NCBI GenBank assembly: GCA_049840815.1
Contig: JASGJI010000004.1
Location: forward strand, 62,001-126,000
Reading direction: 5' to 3'
DNA: 64,000 nucleotides
DNA from: JASGDN01 sp049840815
Lineage (GTDB): Bacteria > Chloroflexota > Chloroflexia > Thermomicrobiales > UBA6265
The position numbers and the translations under genes are program-made. Below, piece after piece: positions 55,335 through 64,000 of the stretch; the first letter of the stretch is position 1; every line of letters begins with the position of its first letter. The notes under the pieces were generated by a model. The model made no database searches and had not been told where the DNA came from. It was given only the letters and a program-made list of their open reading frames with translations.

Positions 55335-57260
55335 TCAGTGTTTACAGCCCCATTTGGCTTTCTTTTTCTTCCATGTCATCACCGGGAACTCCGCGATGCG
55401 AATGTTCGTACTTCCGTACGGAATCAGGGAAAGGTCGTCATCCGGAGCATCGGACGTCACCGGCGAGACCGGCGGCGGCGCGGCGGCACCCCGCTCCATC
55501 CCCCAATCCGGAAGCCGCCTCCCATGCACGGTCACCCGGATCGGCGCCCCTTCCGGCGAGAAGGGCACGTCCGCCAACTCCGGCGCAACCTCCACCGTCG
55601 CGCCATCCAACGATGCGAGATCCAGCCCGTAGTTCCACGCCGACGCCGGCTGCACCTCCCAGTCCGCATGAGGCTGCTCCCCCGCGATCTGCGTCCAATC
55701 CGCCGCGACCGGCAGCGCCAGGAGGTTTGCACCGAGGTAGACCGATGCGCTGTCGTGGAAACGTCGCTCCACCCGCAGGCGCATCGGCAGCGTGAGCGTC
55801 AGCTCCGTCACCCCCTCCCACCTCCGCTCGACGCGGTGGAACGTCCCCGCTGTCGCAGGGATCGTCTCGCCATCGATCGTCACCGTCGCGCCGTCCGCCC
55901 ACGCCGGGATGCGGAGGTCGAGCGCAAAGGCATTCGCGGCATCCGTCTCCACGCGCAGGGTGATCGTTTCGGAGAACGGGTAGTTCGTGATCGTCTCGAT
56001 CCGCACCGGGACACCGTGAACCTCGGTGGCGACCACCGTCGACCCCCACGCGACCGCCACCAGACCCCCTGATGAGCGCATCCAGCTGTGCGAGACATAC
56101 TTCGGCCAGCCCTGCCCGTGATTCGGCGTACAACACCCGAAGTGTGGCTCCAGCCCGTAGATGTTGGCATCGCCGCCGTTGGACGTGTAGACCTTCTGCT
56201 CTCGCGGCACGATCTGGCAAGCGACCTGATTCACCTGCTGGTCGTACTGCCGCGCCCACATGTCCGGCGTCAGCGTCGCGGGGAGCGCGTTGAAGGTCAG
56301 CGCCTCCAGCCGATCCCCGAACGCGGGATCGCCAAGGATGGCCAGCGCGACCTCCAGGCTGAACTGGTACTCCACCACCGCGCAGAGCTCGCTGCCCTGC
56401 ACCGGACTGCGCCCCGCCAGATGCTCATCGTTACTGAACATGCCGGTCGCCTGGCCGTGGAAGCGGTCGAGCGCCGCGATCATCGCCGCCGGGGCCTCAC
56501 GGTCGGCAGGATCGTGGGATTGTCGCCAGCGCACCGCCCCGGCCTTGATCCCCATGGCGTTGTTCGGCCCGTGCGAAGAGAGATCACACTCGATCGGCAG
56601 GCACTTGTCCGGGAACGGGAAGCGATCGACATGGCCGCGCCAGTCGAACCCCTGCCGTTCGACCGTTCGCGCGAGGTCCAGCAGCCAGGGCCGGTCATCA
56701 TCGCTGCGCTCGGCCAGCCAGTGAATGCTGAGCACGAGGTCCGCCCAGCGGAATCGCCCCCACGACCGGAGCGGCACCGTCTCCAACACACCCGCCAGCT
56801 TGCGGAAGAAGCGGGCGATCGCGGGCGGAATGCGCGCGTCATCGGTTGCCTCGTGATACTGGATCAGCGCCTTCAGGATGATGAAGTTCGGCCAGGGATC
56901 GTAGCGGTATTCGTCGCGGATGTTCATGTCGAGCGGCCCGAACCAGCCGTCGTCGTGCTGGCGGGCGAGGATCTCGTTCACCCAGCGCTCCGCCTTCGCG
57001 ATCAGGCGCGGATCGTCGAGCAGGAACGCGAGCGGCACCATCCCGTCCAGCCAGTAAGGGCCACGCTCCCACCCCTCGGCGTCGCCACCGATCCAGCGGC
57101 TCTCAGCGACATCGCGCCAGAACTCATCGAGGTGCCCGTGCAGGCCATCCGCCTGGATCTGCAACTGGCGGCGAAGCCAGCCGGTGGGCTTCACCTGCCC
57201 GAGCGGAAGCGGATCGAAGGCGCGCGGCGCGAGCGCATCGGCGGCGATGGATGGGGACAT
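55335..57260 (-). CDS. GH127-family beta-L-arabinofuranosidase
   Basis: A 641-residue glycoside hydrolase of the HypBA1 type, releasing beta-L-arabinofuranose from plant glycans. An (alpha/alpha)6 barrel starts near residue 15 and has WLDGMVPLAFLLDDPRLI and PDKCLPIECDLSSHG. The zinc site and nucleophile are visible: E291 and C293 in SELCAVVEY, and C376-C377 in FGCCTPNHGQGW, with C376 the likely nucleophile. Beta-sandwich domains complete the C-terminus. The start with AGAGGA six bases upstream excludes the 280 residues of open frame before it. It has no signal peptide, so it acts inside the cell on imported oligosaccharides. Confidence 0.9.
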   Translation of the reverse strand: MSPSIAADALAPRAFDPLPLGQVKPTGWLRRQLQIQADGLHGHLDEFWRDVAESRWIGGDAEGWERGPYWLDGMVPLAFLLDDPRLIAKAERWVNEILARQHDDGWFGPLDMNIRDEYRYDPWPNFIILKALIQYHEATDDARIPPAIARFFRKLAGVLETVPLRSWGRFRWADLVLSIHWLAERSDDDRPWLLDLARTVERQGFDWRGHVDRFPFPDKCLPIECDLSSHGPNNAMGIKAGAVRWRQSHDPADREAPAAMIAALDRFHGQATGMFSNDEHLAGRSPVQGSELCAVVEYQFSLEVALAILGDPAFGDRLEALTFNALPATLTPDMWARQYDQQVNQVACQIVPREQKVYTSNGGDANIYGLEPHFGCCTPNHGQGWPKYVSHSWMRSSGGLVAVAWGSTVVATEVHGVPVRIETITNYPFSETITLRVETDAANAFALDLRIPAWADGATVTIDGETIPATAGTFHRVERRWEGVTELTLTLPMRLRVERRFHDSASVYLGANLLALPVAADWTQIAGEQPHADWEVQPASAWNYGLDLASLDGATVEVAPELADVPFSPEGAPIRVTVHGRRLPDWGMERGAAAPPPVSPVTSDAPDDDLSLIPYGSTNIRIAEFPVMTWKKKKAKWGCKH

Positions 57261-57431
57261 GGCGATCCTCTCGGGCTGGCGTGGTCGGCGAGGCGTGTGG
57301 TCGAGACGGCATTGTGCCCCGCCCCATCGCCACGCGCAATGGCGGATGATGCTATCGTGCAAGGATTGATTGGCATCGTCGGCAGACCGCCACGATGCGT
57401 GGACCATCACGACCACGACAAGGAAGACCGC

Positions 57432-57764
57432 ATGACCATCCCCACGCTTTCGGACGAGCAGCGCCGCGCGCTTGGGCGCCTGATCTGGGACCACATCGAC
57501 GGCGTGGCCGAGAACGTCCAGACCCTCCTGAGCGCGATCAACCGCGATGTCATCTGCGGCGTGCGCGTCGTCGCCACGCAGGAGTGGGAGAAGGCGAATG
57601 CCGCGCTCCAGGCGCTGCAGGATCTCGCGGCGCAGCTCGAAGAACGCGCGTCGAGCGTCACCACCGATCACCTGCGCGGCCAGGTCCGGGAACTGGCGGC
57701 CACCATCGAGCGCGTCGCGCCGACATCGACCCCGGCCACCCGTACACGGACGCCAGTCTTCTAG
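57432..57764 (+). CDS. Small helical hypothetical protein
   Basis: A 110-residue protein. The pattern of helices suggests a coiled four-helix type: LSDEQRRALGRLIWDHIDGV, ENVQTLLSAINRDV, WEKANAALQALQDLAAQLEE and TDHLRGQVRELAATIERVA. AAGGAA is seven to eight bases before the ATG. It is followed by a palindromic hairpin and then by the fluoride riboswitch. No family recognised. Confidence 0.7.
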   Translation: MTIPTLSDEQRRALGRLIWDHIDGVAENVQTLLSAINRDVICGVRVVATQEWEKANAALQALQDLAAQLEERASSVTTDHLRGQVRELAATIERVAPTSTPATRTRTPVF

Positions 57765-57774
57765 CCCCTTCCGG

Positions 57775-57800
57775 CAACGGACGTGCGCGCACGTCCGTTG
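57775..57800. terminator. 26-base perfect palindrome, probable terminator
   Basis: CAACGGACGTGCG (57775-57787) is followed directly by its reverse complement, with no loop. It lies 10 bases after the stop of the small helical protein. It isolates that gene from the fluoride riboswitch. Confidence 0.6.
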
Positions 57801-57870
57801 CCGCGCCCTCACCCCGCGCAACCGGGCTGTTGACACCGCCCATTCCGACCACCTAGCATGCAGGCACAAC

Positions 57871-57983
57871 CTGATTGGCGATGGGGTTCGCCATGAACCG
57901 CACCGAACGGTGCTGATGACTCCTCGCGCTATTCGCGCCGGAGGATCCTCACGTCCACTCCGGCATCGCCAGGAGTGGTTTTT
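57871..57983 (+). promoter_or_regulatory. Fluoride (crcB-type) riboswitch with terminator
   Basis: The aptamer core is at 57877-57924: GGCGATGGGGTTCGCC, the ACCGC strand, a hairpin, and GCTGATGACTCCT, which match the fluoride riboswitch consensus. The expression platform has three mutually exclusive stems. One joins TCCTC (57921-57925) with GAGGA (57941-57945). A second joins GCCGGAG (57937-57943) with CTCCGGC (57958-57964), an antiterminator. A terminator joins CCACTCC (57955-57961) with GGAGTGG (57972-57978) followed by five T. The terminator also contains the AGGAG ribosome-binding site of the CLC gene. Binding of fluoride should turn the gene on. Confidence 0.92.
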
Positions 57984-57984
57984 C

Positions 57985-59334
57985 ATGCCGTCATCGCTTC
58001 GAACCAACCGCTGGTTCCTCGTCAGCTCGCTGCTTGCGGCCGTCATCGGGACAGCCAGCGGACTGGCCAGCGCGCTCTTCCTCGTCACCCTCGAACGCGC
58101 CACCGACCTCCAGACCGATCACCCGTGGCTGCTCTTCGGCCTGCCGTTCGCCGGAATCGCCATCGCCTGGGCCTACAACGGAGTCGGCAAGAGTGCCGCT
58201 GGTGGCAACAACCTCCTGCTCGACCAGATCCACGCCGCCGACGAGGTAAACCGCGTCCCCCTCCGCATGTTCCCGCTCGTCCTCATCGCCACCGTGCTCA
58301 CCCATCTCTTCGGCGGCTCGGCCGGACGCGAAGGCACCGCCGTGCAGATGGGCGGCGCCATCGCCGGGTGGCTGGCCCGCATCCTGAAGCTCTCCGCCAA
58401 TCACCTGAGCATGCTGCTGATGTGCGGCATCGCGGGCGGGTTCTCCAGCGTCTTTGGCACCCCGCTCGCCGGAGCCATCTTCGGCATGGAAGTCCTCGCG
58501 CTCGGAGGCATGCGCTACGACGCCCTCATCCCCTGCCTGATCGCCGCTCTCATCGGCGATCTCGTCGTGCGCGGGGTGGGGGTCCATCACGCCAGCTACC
58601 CGGTGACCTCCGGTTTCCCCGACCTTTCACTCCACATCATCCTGATCGTGACCATCGCGGGCATCGCCTTCGGGCTGGCCAGCCTCCTCTTCGCCGAGGC
58701 GACCGCCGCCATCGAACACTGGTCGAAGCGGCTCGTCGCCAATGCCATGCTTCGCACCTTCCTCGGCGGCGGACTCGTCGTGCTCGCCACGCTCGCACTG
58801 GGAACCCGCGCCTACAATGGCCTCAGCCTGCCGCTCCTGCACGAGAGCTTCACCGGCGCCTCCATTCCCACACTCGCCTTCCTCGCGAAGCTGCTCCTGA
58901 CCGCGCTCACGCTCGGCGTGGGGTTCAAGGGTGGCGAGGTAACCCCCCTCTTCGTGATCGGCGCCACCCTGGGCGTCACGCTCTCCGGCCCGCTGGGGAT
59001 GCCGGCGGATACGCTCGCGGCGCTAGGATTCGTGGCGGTCTTCGCGGCGGCGGCGAACACACCCATCGCCTGTGTCGTGATGGGCGCGGAGATCTTCGGA
59101 GGCGGCGGCAATGCCATTGTGCTGTTCGGCATCGCGATCTTCGTGGCCTACACCATCTCCGGACATCGCGGGATCTACCATTCCCAGCGCATCCTGGTCA
59201 CGAAGACGTTCAGCACATCCTCGCCGCTGGTGGGCATGTCCCTTCACGACGCACGAGCGCAGCGCGGCACGCTCGCCGCACGGCTACGCCGAACGCCCGC
59301 GACACCGGCATCACGCCACAGCGATCCCGCGTAG
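57985..59334 (+). CDS. CLC-F-type fluoride/proton antiporter
   Basis: A 449-residue CLC-family membrane protein with about 12-14 helices. CLC signatures include GGSAGREGTAVQMGGAIAGW (GREGT rather than GREGP), GFKGGEVTPLFVIG and FVAVFAAAANTPIACVVMG. The chloride filter GSGIP is replaced by GGNNLLLD (about residue 74), as in the fluoride-specific CLC-F clade. The gene lies just after a fluoride riboswitch whose 3' arm holds its ribosome-binding site, AGGAG nine bases from the ATG. The role is fluoride export coupled to proton import, protecting enzymes such as enolase. Confidence 0.92.
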   Translation: MPSSLRTNRWFLVSSLLAAVIGTASGLASALFLVTLERATDLQTDHPWLLFGLPFAGIAIAWAYNGVGKSAAGGNNLLLDQIHAADEVNRVPLRMFPLVLIATVLTHLFGGSAGREGTAVQMGGAIAGWLARILKLSANHLSMLLMCGIAGGFSSVFGTPLAGAIFGMEVLALGGMRYDALIPCLIAALIGDLVVRGVGVHHASYPVTSGFPDLSLHIILIVTIAGIAFGLASLLFAEATAAIEHWSKRLVANAMLRTFLGGGLVVLATLALGTRAYNGLSLPLLHESFTGASIPTLAFLAKLLLTALTLGVGFKGGEVTPLFVIGATLGVTLSGPLGMPADTLAALGFVAVFAAAANTPIACVVMGAEIFGGGGNAIVLFGIAIFVAYTISGHRGIYHSQRILVTKTFSTSSPLVGMSLHDARAQRGTLAARLRRTPATPASRHSDPA

Positions 59335-59337
59335 GCC

Positions 59338-60675
59338 CTACGGTGCGGGCATCACCTTCGGTTCGCGAGTGTCCTCGTCGATGGCGACCTCGGACGCCGC
59401 TTGCAACGCCACGATCTCGGGTGGCGCAATGATCTCGCGCAAACGCGGCACCTGCGGCCAGATCAGCGCAATCGCCGGCACCACCAGCAATGTCCCGATC
59501 CCGCCGAGGATCACCGCGCCGGTCGCGCCGAAGATCGCCGCGGCGACGCCCGATTCGAACTCGCCGAACTCGTTGGACATACCGATGAAGAGGTAATGGA
59601 TCGACCCGACGCGCCCGCGCATGTCATCCGGCGTGAAGCGCAATTCCAGCGTCGAGCGGATCACCACGCTGATCGAGTCGAACGCGCCGATCAGGAAGAG
59701 CGCCAGCAACGACAACGGCATCCATGACGAGAGCCCGAAGAGGATCGTCGCCAGGCCGAATCCGGCCACTGTCGCGAGCAGCGTCACGCCAGCCCGCTTG
59801 AACTCGCCCTTGTGGGCCACCGCGAACGACATCAGGATCGCCCCGATCGCCACCGAGGCCCGCATCACGCCCAGGCCGGTCGCGCCGACGTGCAACACAT
59901 CCTCCGCGAAGATCGGCAGCAGCGCCGTCGCGCCGCCCAGCAAGACCGCCACCATGTCGAGCGTGATCGCGGCCAGCAGCACCTTCGAGTCCGCGATGAA
60001 CCAGAATCCGGCAAAGAGCGACTCCCGCGTCACCGGCTCGGTCGACTTGTGAATCGGTCGCGGATGCAATCGTCCGTAGAGGAATGCCGCAATGAAGAGC
60101 ATCGCCGCCGTCGCCGCGTAGACGGGGGCTTCCTCCCCCATGGCCGCCACCGCGAATCCGCCGAGGACCGGCCCCAGCACCGATGCAAACTGGCTGACAC
60201 TGGTCCCCCAGGCCGCAGCGTTGCCATATTCACCGGCAGGCACGACCGCCGCCAGCAGGGTTCCCTGGGTGGGACTGTTGAAGACACGCCCGATCCCGAT
60301 CAGGAAGAGGCAGGCATAGATGATCCAGAGCGGCCCATGCACCCACGAGAGCAGCGCGAGGATCGCCGCCGCCGTCGCGTTCAGGGCCGTCGCGCTGACC
60401 GCGATCCGCTGGTGGTCGTGCCGGTCGACATACTGCCCGGCCGGCAGCGCAAGGATGACGTTCGGGATGATCTGCACCAGCCCGACGAGCCCGAGCGCGA
60501 GCGCGGAATCCGTACGCAGGTAGAGCTCGTAGCCCACGATCACGCTCAGGATCGAGCGGGAAAGCGAACCGAGGAAGTTCCCGGAGACGAAGAGGCGGAA
60601 ATCGAGGTGCCGGAGCGCGGCGTAGGCGTCGTGATCGCCAGGACGCTCGTCGCCGGGGTAGGGGTTGGACGACAC
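59338..60675 (-). CDS. MFS transporter (MFS_3/EntS-like)
   Basis: A 445-residue 12-helix transporter, similar in type to that at 22644. Marks are RLFVSGNFLGSLSRSILSVI, ALPAGQYVDRHDHQRIAV (motif A, degenerate), and RVFNSPTQGTLLAAVVPAGE. GTG start. It almost touches the convergent CLC gene (three bases between). Efflux substrate unknown. Confidence 0.87.
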   Translation of the reverse strand: MSSNPYPGDERPGDHDAYAALRHLDFRLFVSGNFLGSLSRSILSVIVGYELYLRTDSALALGLVGLVQIIPNVILALPAGQYVDRHDHQRIAVSATALNATAAAILALLSWVHGPLWIIYACLFLIGIGRVFNSPTQGTLLAAVVPAGEYGNAAAWGTSVSQFASVLGPVLGGFAVAAMGEEAPVYAATAAMLFIAAFLYGRLHPRPIHKSTEPVTRESLFAGFWFIADSKVLLAAITLDMVAVLLGGATALLPIFAEDVLHVGATGLGVMRASVAIGAILMSFAVAHKGEFKRAGVTLLATVAGFGLATILFGLSSWMPLSLLALFLIGAFDSISVVIRSTLELRFTPDDMRGRVGSIHYLFIGMSNEFGEFESGVAAAIFGATGAVILGGIGTLLVVPAIALIWPQVPRLREIIAPPEIVALQAASEVAIDEDTREPKVMPAP

Positions 60676-60810
60676 GGGTACTCTCGATCGCGGAAATGAG
60701 GACGGCAGACGGAGATGACGTCCCGACGCGCACGACCCCAGCGTCCGGTCGATCGGGGTTCACGATTCCGCAACGATCCTACTCGCAAACCCCGCGCCGG
60801 GGAAGGCCCC

Positions 60811-61160
60811 TCAGGACGCCCCCGCCACCTGCTGCACCCACCCAGCCACCAGCGCCTCGTCGATCTCTGCCACGCGGGAGAACGTCCTTGTGCCCATGCG
60901 CGGACTGGCCTCCAACGTCCCGGAGGCATCCGCCACCGCCGGAACACCGTCGCGGTTCCAGATCATCAGCGTCACCCAGCACGGGAACGCCCTGAAGCCG
61001 ATCACCGCCGTCTTGCCATCCAGACCGGCTGCGCCTGCCAGAGCTTGCCATCCAGCCCGGTGATGTTGGCCTCGATCAGATCGGTCAGCCGCTCCGCAAC
61101 CTCCTGCAGATCGCCCTCAATGGCCGCGTTCTCCTCGCTGATGGTCGTCGGCTTGGTCAT
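60811..61160 (-). pseudogene. DUF1801 gene interrupted by a one-base frameshift
   Basis: The first part reads TKPTTISEENAAIEGDLQEV to DGKLWQAQPVW, ending at about 61017. The second, in another frame, reads DGKTAVIGFRAFPCWVTLMI, then ASGTLEASPRMGTRTF and IDEALVAGWVQQVA. Joined, these match a full DUF1801 (YdhG-like) protein of about 115 residues. A single base is missing at about 61020. GGAGGG lies seven bases before the ATG at 61160. It may be a true pseudogene or a sequence error. Confidence 0.72.
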
Positions 61161-61334
61161 GAGCATTCCCTCCGGGATGGTCGATGGATCATCGCTGGCA
61201 GTGTCACAGTCCCGTCCGCCCGGTCGTTTCTCTCCGCTTGCGACGTTTCGCTGATGGGCACCTACCAAACGTTATGTCACCTTCTATCGTCCCACAGCGC
61301 TCGGATATCCGCGACGCATCCCCGCCCCTGCCCT

Positions 61335-61493
61335 GTCATCCCGAGCGGAGCGATGGCACCTCCATCCTGGCATTCGCGGTGCAGCGGAGTCGAGGGATCG
61401 GGTGGCATGCAGGGCGTCGTGCATGCAACCCGATCCCTCGACACGCTCCGTGTCCCGTGCGGTGATCCCGCTCCTCCGCTTGCTCGGGATGAC
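61335..61493. repeat. Nested inverted repeat in an intergenic region
   Basis: The outer arms are GTCATCCCGAGC (61335-61346) and GCTCGGGATGAC (61482-61493). The inner arms are GTCGAGGGATCGGGT (61389-61403) and ACCCGATCCCTCGAC (61428-61442). The same words occur at 66-170. The stretch 61161-61631 otherwise has no gene. The folded structure could be a non-mobile repeat or a miniature element. Confidence 0.75.
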
Positions 61494-61631
61494 ATCGGCC
61501 ATGGCGCATTCAAGCGTGATGATCGGGATATCGTCCCCTGCCTGACACACCCTGCGACCTCCCGGACCGACACCCGCTCGGTGTCTATGCACGCCGGGCG
61601 TTGGCAGGCATGTCCGACCGCCGCGACGAGT

Positions 61632-62159
61632 TCAGCGCCCCGTCATGCGGTCGGCACGGTCGGCCTTCCGGCGCATCTTGCCCACCGCCGCATCCAGCGT
61701 CGAGGCGAACTTGCTGCGCTCCTTCTGGCCGAAGGCGGATGGGCCACCCGTCGCGATCCCGACCGACCGCAGATGGGCGTTCAGGTCCCGCGCGGCCAAG
61801 GCATCGCCGATCCGGGTCGGGCTGTAGGCATTGCCCCGGAAATCGAGCGCATCCACCCCCTTGTCGATCGCACGCGCCGCGAGGGGAATATCCGCCGTCA
61901 GCACCAGGTCGCCCGGCACGATGTGCTCGGCGATCCAGTCGTCCGCCGCGTCCGGAGTGCCGGGCACGACCTGCAGGCGCGCATCGAGATCCGGCAGAGT
62001 CGGGATGGCAATTGGCCCGTTCGCGACCACCTTCAGCGGCACCCGATACCGCGCCGCCACCCGGAAGACATACTCCTTCACCGGGCAGGCATCCGCATCG
62101 AGATAGATCGTCCCGCTCGCCGGTCGCGCGTCCTGCGTCGTCTCGTCAGCCTGCCCCAC
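61632..62159 (-). CDS. UPF0178 (YaiI/YqxD) family protein
   Basis: A 175-residue UPF0178/DUF188 protein. Marks are TIYLDADACPVKEYVFRVAA near residue 17, PGDLVLTADIPLAARAIDKG, and GNAYSPTRIGDALAARDL, the PIN-like acidic residues being D22, D24 and D90. GTG start with GGAGG nine bases upstream. The family is of unknown function, with a nuclease-like fold. Confidence 0.9.
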   Translation of the reverse strand: MGQADETTQDARPASGTIYLDADACPVKEYVFRVAARYRVPLKVVANGPIAIPTLPDLDARLQVVPGTPDAADDWIAEHIVPGDLVLTADIPLAARAIDKGVDALDFRGNAYSPTRIGDALAARDLNAHLRSVGIATGGPSAFGQKERSKFASTLDAAVGKMRRKADRADRMTGR

Positions 62160-62250
62160 TCGCCCGTTCCTCCTCCGTCATACTCCTGCCAAGGCCTTGT
62201 CCGCTCCACGATACGGCACAGGGCCGGGCACATGCCGGGGATCGGAGAAA

Positions 62251-63375
62251 TCAGGAATCGGCGGCCTCCCGCGCGATCGCCTCGTCCATTGCCACCAGGT
62301 CGGGGGGCAGCGGCTCGCTCCACACCCGCTCGATCACCGGGATCGCCGCCGTGATCGGCAGCGCGAGCAGCGTCCCCAGGATGCCGAGCAACTGGCCGCC
62401 AACGAGGATGCCGAGCAGGATGCTGATCGAGGAGACCTGCAACGAGTTGCCGAACACGCGCGGCACAAGCAGGTAGTTCTCGATCTGCTGGTAGATGATG
62501 TAGGCCACCAGCACGATGATCGCCGTATCCCACGACACCGTCGCCGCCAGAATCAGCGCGGGAACCGTCGCCACCGGCACGCCGACGATCGGCACCGCAT
62601 CGAGAACCGCCGCCAGCACCGCCAGCAGGATCGGTTGCGGCACGCCAAGCACGGTCATCAGCGCGAAGACGAAGATCCCGAAGAGCACAGACGTGATGAT
62701 CTGGCCGCGCAGGTAGCCGCTCACCACCTGCAGGATGTCCGGAAAGGCCCGGCGCATCCGATAGCGCAGGGTCGGCGCGATGTAGCGGGAGAGGTAGTGC
62801 CAGCTGCGCTCGCCCTCCAGCAACAGGTAGATCGTCAGGATCAGCACGAAGAGCGTGTTCGTGATGCCGCCGGCAATCCCGGTACTGATCGAAAGGAAGC
62901 TGTGCCACGGTAACGAGGCGCCGCTGATCTGCGGCGGGTTGTCACGCAACTCCTGCACCCGCTGGTCGATGGCGGGATAGCGGTCGAGCACGCGCTGGAA
63001 GCGGTCGGCGTAGTCCCCGAAATTGTCGATCAGGTTCTGCACCTGGTCGATCAGGGGCGGCATGACCAGCGCGAAGACGCCGACGATCGCGCCCACCACG
63101 AGCAGCATGACGCTCGCCACCGAGGCAACATACGGCACGCCGCGCTGCGTGAGCTTCAGGACAGTGGGCAGCAGCGCCATCGCCAGGAAGATGGCCACGA
63201 AGACGAGCAGGAAGATCTCCCAGACCTGGAGCAACACCCAGATCGCGAAGATCGCCAGCACCACCCGCAGGATCGTCCGCCATGGGATCTCCAGCCGGGT
63301 GACGACCTTCTGGGAGGCCGGAGTGGGATCGGGCCGGCCGACGATCGGGGTGACGATGGGGCGGTGATCGCTCAT
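62251..63375 (-). CDS. AI-2E-family (PerM-like) membrane transporter
   Basis: A 374-residue AI-2E/YdiK-type permease. It has N-terminal helices at about residues 35-75 (WVLLQVWEIFLLVFVAIFLA), a long soluble helical part at about 105-150, then helices including LLAVLAAVLDAVPIVGVPVA and YIIYQQIENYLLVPRVFGNS. These are family signatures. Some members are Na+(Li+)/H+ antiporters or efflux proteins, and export of AI-2 itself is doubtful. The start has GGGAG upstream. Confidence 0.9.
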   Translation of the reverse strand: MSDHRPIVTPIVGRPDPTPASQKVVTRLEIPWRTILRVVLAIFAIWVLLQVWEIFLLVFVAIFLAMALLPTVLKLTQRGVPYVASVASVMLLVVGAIVGVFALVMPPLIDQVQNLIDNFGDYADRFQRVLDRYPAIDQRVQELRDNPPQISGASLPWHSFLSISTGIAGGITNTLFVLILTIYLLLEGERSWHYLSRYIAPTLRYRMRRAFPDILQVVSGYLRGQIITSVLFGIFVFALMTVLGVPQPILLAVLAAVLDAVPIVGVPVATVPALILAATVSWDTAIIVLVAYIIYQQIENYLLVPRVFGNSLQVSSISILLGILVGGQLLGILGTLLALPITAAIPVIERVWSEPLPPDLVAMDEAIAREAADS

Positions 63376-63620
63376 GCGTGGGTCGTCTCCCGCTGCGTTG
63401 TATGCAGCGTCGTGTCAGCGACACGCGAACCGCGATGGCCCTTCCGGCACTGGATGCCGGGCGAATATCACTTCGTCGCGCGTGCCACCTCAACGCAAGA
63501 ACGTCGCCCCGCCGCCGGAACCACGCCAGGTCTCTCGCCAGTGCAGGCCCAGGCAGGTGTCCGTACAATGTATGCATCACCCGGTGACCCCTTCACCGCT
63601 TGCCTGTCCCAGGAGACGCC

Positions 63621-64000
63621 ATGCGCCCGATCGCCATCCTCGCCCTCATGCTCGCGACCACCATGTTCGCGCCGTCGAATGCATTCACCACCGACGACGA
63701 ACGGAACTGCACGGCCTTCAGCACACAAGCCGAGGCACAGGCGTACTTCGATGCCCACGGCGGATCCGCGACGAACAACGTCGATTTCCTCGACGCCGAT
63801 CGCGACGGTATCGCCTGCGAGCATCTTCCGGGCACCCCGGGCAGCGCATCTGACGACGGGTCCGGATTCCCATGGTTGGGGGTGGGCCTGGGCGTGATCG
63901 GGGTTGGCGCCGTCGGCATCGGCGGCGGTGCGCTCTACGCCCGGTCGCGACAGACCCGGCAGCAGGTGACGCCCACCTCCGGCGTGGCATCCCTGTCCAC
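63621..64000 (+). CDS. Excalibur calcium-binding domain protein, partial
   Basis: The first 126 residues of a protein cut by the end of the window. A signal peptide is at residues 1-21 (IAILALMLATTMFAPSNA). The excalibur domain follows, with CTAFSTQAEAQAYFDAHGGS and LDADRDGIACEHLPG (D-x-D-x-D-G-x-x-C-E), which binds calcium and is extracellular. A transmembrane helix at about 87-107 (WLGVGLGVIGVGAVGIGGGA) and a positively charged segment end the visible portion. AGGAG is five bases before the ATG. Confidence 0.88.
   Translation, partial: MRPIAILALMLATTMFAPSNAFTTDDERNCTAFSTQAEAQAYFDAHGGSATNNVDFLDADRDGIACEHLPGTPGSASDDGSGFPWLGVGLGVIGVGAVGIGGGALYARSRQTRQQVTPTSGVASLS

Noticed and set aside
56088..57431. 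Long plus-strand open frame upstream of the small helical protein
   Set aside because: It is antisense to the GH127 gene. Only the last 110 codons, after the ATG with its own ribosome-binding site, are kept.
57261..58103. N-terminal extension of the GH127 gene
   Set aside because: The extension would run across the small protein gene and the fluoride riboswitch. The start at 57260 has a good ribosome-binding site and matches family length.

Overview
The window is a GC-rich (roughly two-thirds G+C by eye) bacterial chromosome segment, densely packed with short operons on both strands. The gene set includes F420-type luciferase-like oxidoreductases, many ECF sigma factors with membrane partners, TetR regulators, DUF4386 proteins, a GH127 arabinofuranosidase, a citrate synthase and a TetM/Otr(A)-type GTPase. 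Together these suggest an uncultured or environmental member of the Chloroflexota (Thermomicrobia-like). That assignment is inference; there is no rRNA or other marker gene here to settle it.

Layout. 0.2-5.4 kb: a minus-strand operon pheA / MqnA-like / YbaK-like, then thpR, a GDPD / LapA-like pair and a vapBC toxin-antitoxin pair. 5.5-7.7 kb: an ECF sigma factor translationally coupled to a membrane-anchored PQQ beta-propeller protein. 7.9-23.9 kb: mostly metabolic and housekeeping genes (Tat-secreted protein, Gfo/Idh/MocA oxidoreductase, proline dehydrogenase, TetM-like GTPase, bacterioferritin-like protein, two tandem M20 amidohydrolases, OsmC, methyltransferase, APH-like kinase, SGNH hydrolase, MFS exporter). 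24.2-31.2 kb: two more ECF sigma factors, each coupled to a single-pass membrane protein. These partners share an unusual extracytoplasmic domain with a C-x3-C motif, present once in the first partner and five times in tandem in the 1371-residue second one. 31.2-51 kb: citrate synthase, a GNAT-ankyrin fusion, an AbrB-type regulator, a pentapeptide protein, a nucleotidyltransferase, a BKACE enzyme, two separate TetR/DUF4386 modules each with its own palindromic operator, a luciferase-like / berberine-bridge fusion flavoenzyme, hicAB, an orphan RhuM-family gene and a three-part FAD/Fe-S dehydrogenase.

51.0-55.3 kb is compositionally different (visibly lower GC) and holds the most unusual content: a complete 950-residue T7-type single-subunit RNA polymerase with all catalytic motifs. 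It is divergent from a two-gene operon encoding a DUF218/YdcF-like protein and a 72-residue protein. No phage structural, replication, integrase or lysis genes are visible in the window. The shared divergent intergenic region carries two GGGNTATAGG elements, one facing each way. The one next to the polymerase start contains the nine-base core of the T7 promoter. I regard this as the best candidate for an undescribed system here: a domesticated or satellite-borne phage-type transcription module.

55.3-64 kb returns to high GC: a GH127 arabinofuranosidase, a small protein, a textbook fluoride riboswitch with a terminator that also holds the Shine-Dalgarno sequence, the CLC-F-type transporter it controls, an MFS transporter, a frameshifted DUF1801 gene, a UPF0178 protein, an AI-2E-family permease, and the start of an excalibur-domain protein that runs off the end. 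I saw no rRNA or tRNA genes, CRISPR arrays, transposases or integrases.
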